Shown in pieces: positions 61,389 to 64,000 of a DNA stretch of 64,000 nt. Under the pieces are notes generated by a model. It made no database searches. It had not been told where the DNA came from and saw only the letters and a program-made list of their open reading frames with translations. The stretch covers positions 62,001 through 126,000 of the forward strand of contig NZ_FOWZ01000005.1 in the NCBI RefSeq assembly GCF_900115585.1, given 5' to 3'. A program made the position numbers and the translations under genes. How positions within the stretch are numbered: the stretch's first letter is position 1; every line of letters begins with the position of its first letter. Source of the stretch: Qipengyuania nanhaisediminis. GTDB lineage: Bacteria; Pseudomonadota; Alphaproteobacteria; Sphingomonadales; Sphingomonadaceae.

Positions 61389-61654
61389 AACTTACCGTTG
61401 CCAAGATTGCTTGGATCGCGAGGGGGCTGCTAGCTTTCTACATTCTTTATGTGTCGGCTCTGTTTGCAGTAGCTATCGGTGGCGGCCTGATGTGGGGCAG
61501 CGGCATGTCTCCCCTCGCGGCAAGCAGTTTGGCGTGGTCTTATGCAGCACTTAGCGTCGCAGCAGTCGGCTACGTGTTCTTTGGCTCGAAAGACTGGCTT
61601 AGGTGGGTTTTGTTGTTGCTTCCCCTCGCGCCGATTCTGGTAGCTCGTGCCTGA
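61385..61654 (+). CDS. Small membrane protein, unknown function
   Basis: An 89-residue protein with three hydrophobic segments (about residues 11-34, 44-64 and 70-86), so an inner-membrane protein. It is unrecognised. It begins with TTG overlapping the aceF stop (TTGA), so it is translationally coupled. Codon use is less GC-rich than in aceF (TTG, CTT, TAT and GTT are common), which may mean an acquired or weakly constrained gene. Its end overlaps the GTG start of the decayed thioesterase copy. Confidence 0.55.
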   Translation: MKLTVAKIAWIARGLLAFYILYVSALFAVAIGGGLMWGSGMSPLAASSLAWSYAALSVAAVGYVFFGSKDWLRWVLLLLPLAPILVARA

Positions 61655-61733
61655 CCGCTCCCCCCTCATTCACGGCACGGCCATGCCTGCCGACACCAAC
61701 CCATATGGGAAGTGTTCAACGAGTGGCACATGA
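61647..61733 (+). pseudogene. Decayed 5' fragment of an acyl-CoA thioesterase gene
   Basis: Starting at GTG 61647, the reading [21 protein letters not shown] matches the N-terminus of the intact thioesterase further on (PLIRVTAMPADTNPYG). A 27-base stretch (61676-61702) is identical to 62321-62347. After the shared part a frame change gives KCSTSGT and a stop at 61733; scattered base similarity to the intact gene continues to about 61745. The GTG overlaps the end of the membrane-protein gene, as a coupled start would. This reads as the remains of a second thioesterase gene. Confidence 0.75.
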
Positions 61734-61845
61734 GCGAGAAGACCCTTGCTGCACAACTTAAATCCCGTGGGACACAAAACCAGGCTCGCAAAGTTCGTTA
61801 GAAAGAGGGCAACCACACCGCCCGGCTGAATTGAGGAGAGAAACT

Positions 61846-62289
61846 ATGATCCGCACAGCATTCGCCATTCCGGCGCTCGCGCTGGCACTCGCAGCCTGCT
61901 CGCAGGAAGCCGAAGAAGTACCCGCCGACGGCGAAGTCGCTACCGCGCCTGCTGACGCGACCATCGCTGCCCGCCCGGTCATGTATGGCGGTGAAGCGAA
62001 CATGGATGCGTGCGGATCCGCAGGAACCGTGGGCTCGCTCGATGCGCTGGAAGGCCAAGTCCTTACCGTGCACTCCGCACCTTATGCCGCTGCCGAAGAA
62101 ACCGACCTGCTCCAGCCGGGACAACTCGTCTCGATCTGCGAGAATGAGGGTGACTGGGTCGGCGTTGTATATTCCAAGAATGCAGCCGATTGCGGCACCG
62201 GTACGCCGGTTGCGGATCGCCGCGCCTATGATGGCCAGTGCCAGTCGGGCTGGATCGACGGCTCCTACCTCACCAACCAGGCGGGTTGA
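61846..62289 (+). CDS. SH3-like lipoprotein
   Basis: A 147-residue lipoprotein. The leader MIRTAFAIPALALALAAC has a lipobox with Cys18, followed by an acidic spacer (SQEAEEVPADGEV). The rest has four more cysteines (DACGSAG, SICENEGD, ADCGTG, GQCQSGW) and looks like a bacterial SH3 fold: GDWVGVVYSK near 102-111 is the typical strand pattern. It probably faces the periplasm. GAGGAG lies upstream of the ATG. The end overlaps the thioesterase start in TTGA. A wall- or ligand-binding role is inference. Confidence 0.72.
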   Translation: MIRTAFAIPALALALAACSQEAEEVPADGEVATAPADATIAARPVMYGGEANMDACGSAGTVGSLDALEGQVLTVHSAPYAAAEETDLLQPGQLVSICENEGDWVGVVYSKNAADCGTGTPVADRRAYDGQCQSGWIDGSYLTNQAG

Positions 62290-62669
62290 TCCGCTTGGCA
62301 CGTGAACCCCTAATCCGCGTCACGGCCATGCCTGCCGACACCAACCCTTACGGGGGTGTTTTCGGCGGGTGGCTGATGAGCCAGATGGCGCTAGGAGCAG
62401 GCTCGCTTGCAAGCCGCGAGGGGCAGGGCAAAGCGGTGGTCGTTTCGGCCACCGACTTCGCCTTTCCCGGCGCGATGCAAGTGGGTGACGAATTGTCGGT
62501 CTATTGCGAGATTTCGACCACCGGCAATACCTCACTCACCATCACAGCCGAGGCCATCGCCCGCGAGCGCAACGGGGTTGCCGAAACCAGGGTGGCGCAA
62601 GGTACGTTCAAATTCGTGCTGCTCGATGAAAACGACCGTCCGCGCGCCGTGGCGGAGCGGTGGGCATGA
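62286..62669 (+). CDS. Acyl-CoA thioesterase, hotdog fold (YciA-like)
   Basis: Hydrolyses acyl-CoA to free acid and CoA. The 127 residues show the YciA-type start RVTAMPADTNPYGGVFGGWL near 13-32, including the active-site Asn and Asp, and the hotdog helix MSQMALGAGSLASREGQGK near 33-51, followed by FAFPGAMQVGDELSVYCE. No ATG precedes the conserved part; TTG at 62286 overlaps the previous stop (TTGA), and TTG at 62295 is the alternative. A decayed copy of its 5' end lies 645 bases upstream. Confidence 0.88.
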   Translation: MIRLAREPLIRVTAMPADTNPYGGVFGGWLMSQMALGAGSLASREGQGKAVVVSATDFAFPGAMQVGDELSVYCEISTTGNTSLTITAEAIARERNGVAETRVAQGTFKFVLLDENDRPRAVAERWA

Positions 62670-62709
62670 CACCTGTCCTACCGCGTCCGTTCGGCGTTAG
62701 GATGCCTGC

Positions 62710-62829
62710 ATGAGCGCGCCGATGACCCTCACGAATACCTATTTTACTTCCCCTGACGCGTCCTTCGCGGTTTTTACTGCCAGGACCGTGTTCCATGTGT
62801 TCCACTCTGTCGGACAGACCGAAGGCTAA
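62710..62829 (+). CDS. Possible small ORF before lpdA
   Basis: A 39-residue open frame, MSAPMTLTNTYFTSPDASFA and onward, sits in the 166-base gap between the thioesterase and lpdA. It ends 6 bases before the lpdA ATG. A weak AGGA is upstream. No homology is recognised, and the sequence looks Phe- and Thr-rich with no domain; it could be a leader peptide or chance. Confidence 0.25.
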   Translation: MSAPMTLTNTYFTSPDASFAVFTARTVFHVFHSVGQTEG

Positions 62830-62835
62830 ATCCAA

Positions 62836-64000
62836 ATGGCTACCCAATACGATGTCATCGTTCTCGGCTCCGGACCCGGCGGCTATGTCGCAGCGATCCG
62901 CTGCGCGCAGCTGGGCCTGAAGACCGCCATCGTCGAACGCGAGTTGTTGGGGGGCATCTGTCTCAACTGGGGGTGCATTCCGACCAAGGCGCTGCTGCGC
63001 AGTGCCGAGATCCTGCACTATGCTCAGCACGCGAGCGACTATGGGCTCAAGATCGCGGGCAAGATCGAAGCGGACCTCGAGGCGGTGGTGCAGCGCAGCC
63101 GCGGCGTCGCCAAGCAGCTGAACCAGGGCGTCACGCACCTGATGAAGAAGAACAAGATCACGGTGCACATGGGCGAGGGGCAACTGACCGGCCCGACCAG
63201 CCTCACCGTGAAAGGGGAAAAGGGCGAAGAGAAGCTCACCGCCAAGCACGTCATCGTCGCCACCGGCGCACGTGCCCGCGACCTGCCGTTCGCCAAGGCC
63301 GACGGCAAGCGCGTGTGGACCTATCGCCACGCGATGACCCCGCCGGAAATGCCCAAGAAGCTGCTCGTGATCGGATCGGGCGCGATCGGGATCGAATTCG
63401 CCAGCTTCTACAACGACATGGGCTGCGATGTGACCGTGGTCGAAATGCTCGACCGGATCGTGCCGGTGGAAGATAAGGACGTGTCTGCGTTCCTCGAGAA
63501 GAGCCTGACCAAGCAGGGTATGACGATCATGACCGGTGCCGGCGTCGAAGACCTCAAGGTGTCCGAAAAGGGCGTGAAAGCCAAGATCAAGGACAGCAAG
63601 GGCAAGGTTTCGGAAACCGAGTTTACCCACTGCATCACCGCAATCGGCATCGTGCCGAATACGGAGAACATCGGGCTCGAGAAGCTGGCCGAAATGGACC
63701 GTGGCTTCATCCAGATCGACGATTATGGTCGCACGAAATCGAAGGGCCTGTGGGCAATCGGCGACTGCACTCCCGGCCCCTGGCTGGCGCACAAGGCGAG
63801 CCACGAAGGCGTTACGACGGCCGAAGCGATTGCCAAGGAACTGGGCAACAAGGACGTCCACCCGCACCCGCTCGACCGCAACAACATCCCGGGCTGCACC
63901 TATTGCCACCCGCAGATCGCCAGCGTCGGCCTGACCGAGGCGAAAGCCAAGGAAGCGGGCTATTCGGTGAAGGCGGGCACCTTCCCCTTCATCGGCAACG
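62836..64000 (+). CDS. lpdA: Dihydrolipoyl dehydrogenase (E3), partial
   Basis: FAD enzyme that reoxidises lipoamide in the pyruvate dehydrogenase and related complexes. The first 388 residues are in the window, and the gene runs off the right edge. FAD motif VLGSGPGGYVAAI at 9-21, redox disulfide GGICLNWGCIPTKAL at 39-53 (Cys42, Cys47), NAD-binding VIGSGAIGIEFASF near 178-191, and the second FAD site LWAIGDCTPGPWLAHKA near 305-321. The ATG at 62836 gives MATQYDVIVLG, the family start. aceF lies upstream in the same direction. Confidence 0.95.
   Translation, partial: MATQYDVIVLGSGPGGYVAAIRCAQLGLKTAIVERELLGGICLNWGCIPTKALLRSAEILHYAQHASDYGLKIAGKIEADLEAVVQRSRGVAKQLNQGVTHLMKKNKITVHMGEGQLTGPTSLTVKGEKGEEKLTAKHVIVATGARARDLPFAKADGKRVWTYRHAMTPPEMPKKLLVIGSGAIGIEFASFYNDMGCDVTVVEMLDRIVPVEDKDVSAFLEKSLTKQGMTIMTGAGVEDLKVSEKGVKAKIKDSKGKVSETEFTHCITAIGIVPNTENIGLEKLAEMDRGFIQIDDYGRTKSKGLWAIGDCTPGPWLAHKASHEGVTTAEAIAKELGNKDVHPHPLDRNNIPGCTYCHPQIASVGLTEAKAKEAGYSVKAGTFPFIGN

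Noticed and set aside
62608-63909. A 433-residue minus-strand frame opposite lpdA
   Set aside because: Antisense to a certain lpdA. The sequence is His/Arg/Asp-rich, as expected for reverse-complemented GC-rich codons.

Overview
The window looks like chromosomal housekeeping sequence from a GC-rich alphaproteobacterium, most likely a sphingomonad of the Erythrobacteraceae type. The support is the split glyQ/glyS, the order rph-rdgB-(CAP gene)-hemW opposite hrcA-grpE, an editing-domain-lacking ProRS, a PhaR regulator, a sphingomonad 'vgr-related' HEMVH protein, a DOMON-like/NamZ pair, and dense GC-rich coding with very short gaps. This is judged from gene content and remembered family sequences; no search was run. 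I see no rRNA, tRNA, CRISPR array, prophage or intact insertion sequence.

Layout. 1-4.6 kb (minus): a partial exported protein, pth, a Tat-type SDR, rplY and two tandem TraB/GumN lipoproteins. 4.8-10.6 kb (plus): glyQ-glyS and ppdK. 10.6-15.3 kb: a methyltransferase, comF, a 345-base non-coding stretch, hisI, a MerR regulator and a DmdC-like acyl-CoA dehydrogenase. 15.4-19.9 kb (minus): PAS protein, cysK-MFS pair, PilZ protein, tyrS. 19.9-21.7 kb (plus): DOMON-like protein and NamZ-type muramidase. 21.7-25.3 kb: VWA and MoxR genes on the minus strand with a soluble chemoreceptor between them on the plus strand. 25.4-30.2 kb: hydrolase-OsmC fusion, membrane protein, parE, LpoA-like lipoprotein. 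30.2-33.3 kb: rsmI-yraN-gshB facing xerC. 33.3-38.2 kb: hemW, CAP protein, rdgB-rph, hrcA-grpE. 38.2-43.6 kb: DUF885 peptidase, unknown secreted protein, indoleamine dioxygenase, GNAT, vgr-related protein, PCu(A)C chaperone. 43.7-47 kb: dnaK-dnaJ behind a sigma-32-type promoter. 47-54.4 kb: patatin, radA, CvpA, IscU-like scaffold, MHS transporter, alr. 54.4-59.5 kb: phaR, proS, rnr, peroxiredoxin. 59.5-64 kb: UspA, aceF, a small membrane protein, a thioesterase relic, an SH3-like lipoprotein, the intact thioesterase, and lpdA, which runs off the end.

How the genes work together. The hrcA-grpE and dnaK-dnaJ units form the Hsp70 system. glyQS, tyrS, proS, pth, rplY, rsmI and rnr serve translation and RNA turnover. 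ppdK, aceF and lpdA serve central carbon metabolism. parE, radA and xerC serve chromosome maintenance. Genes are tightly packed: many start codons overlap the previous stop in an ATGA, GTGA or TTGA, and four convergent pairs share a single YTAG as both stop codons.

I did not find a clearly new multi-gene system. The signals most worth following are the structured non-coding stretch before hisI, the composition break inside glyS, the decayed thioesterase copy in the aceF-lpdA interval, the vgr-related gene with no usual start codon, and the DOMON-like/NamZ pair.
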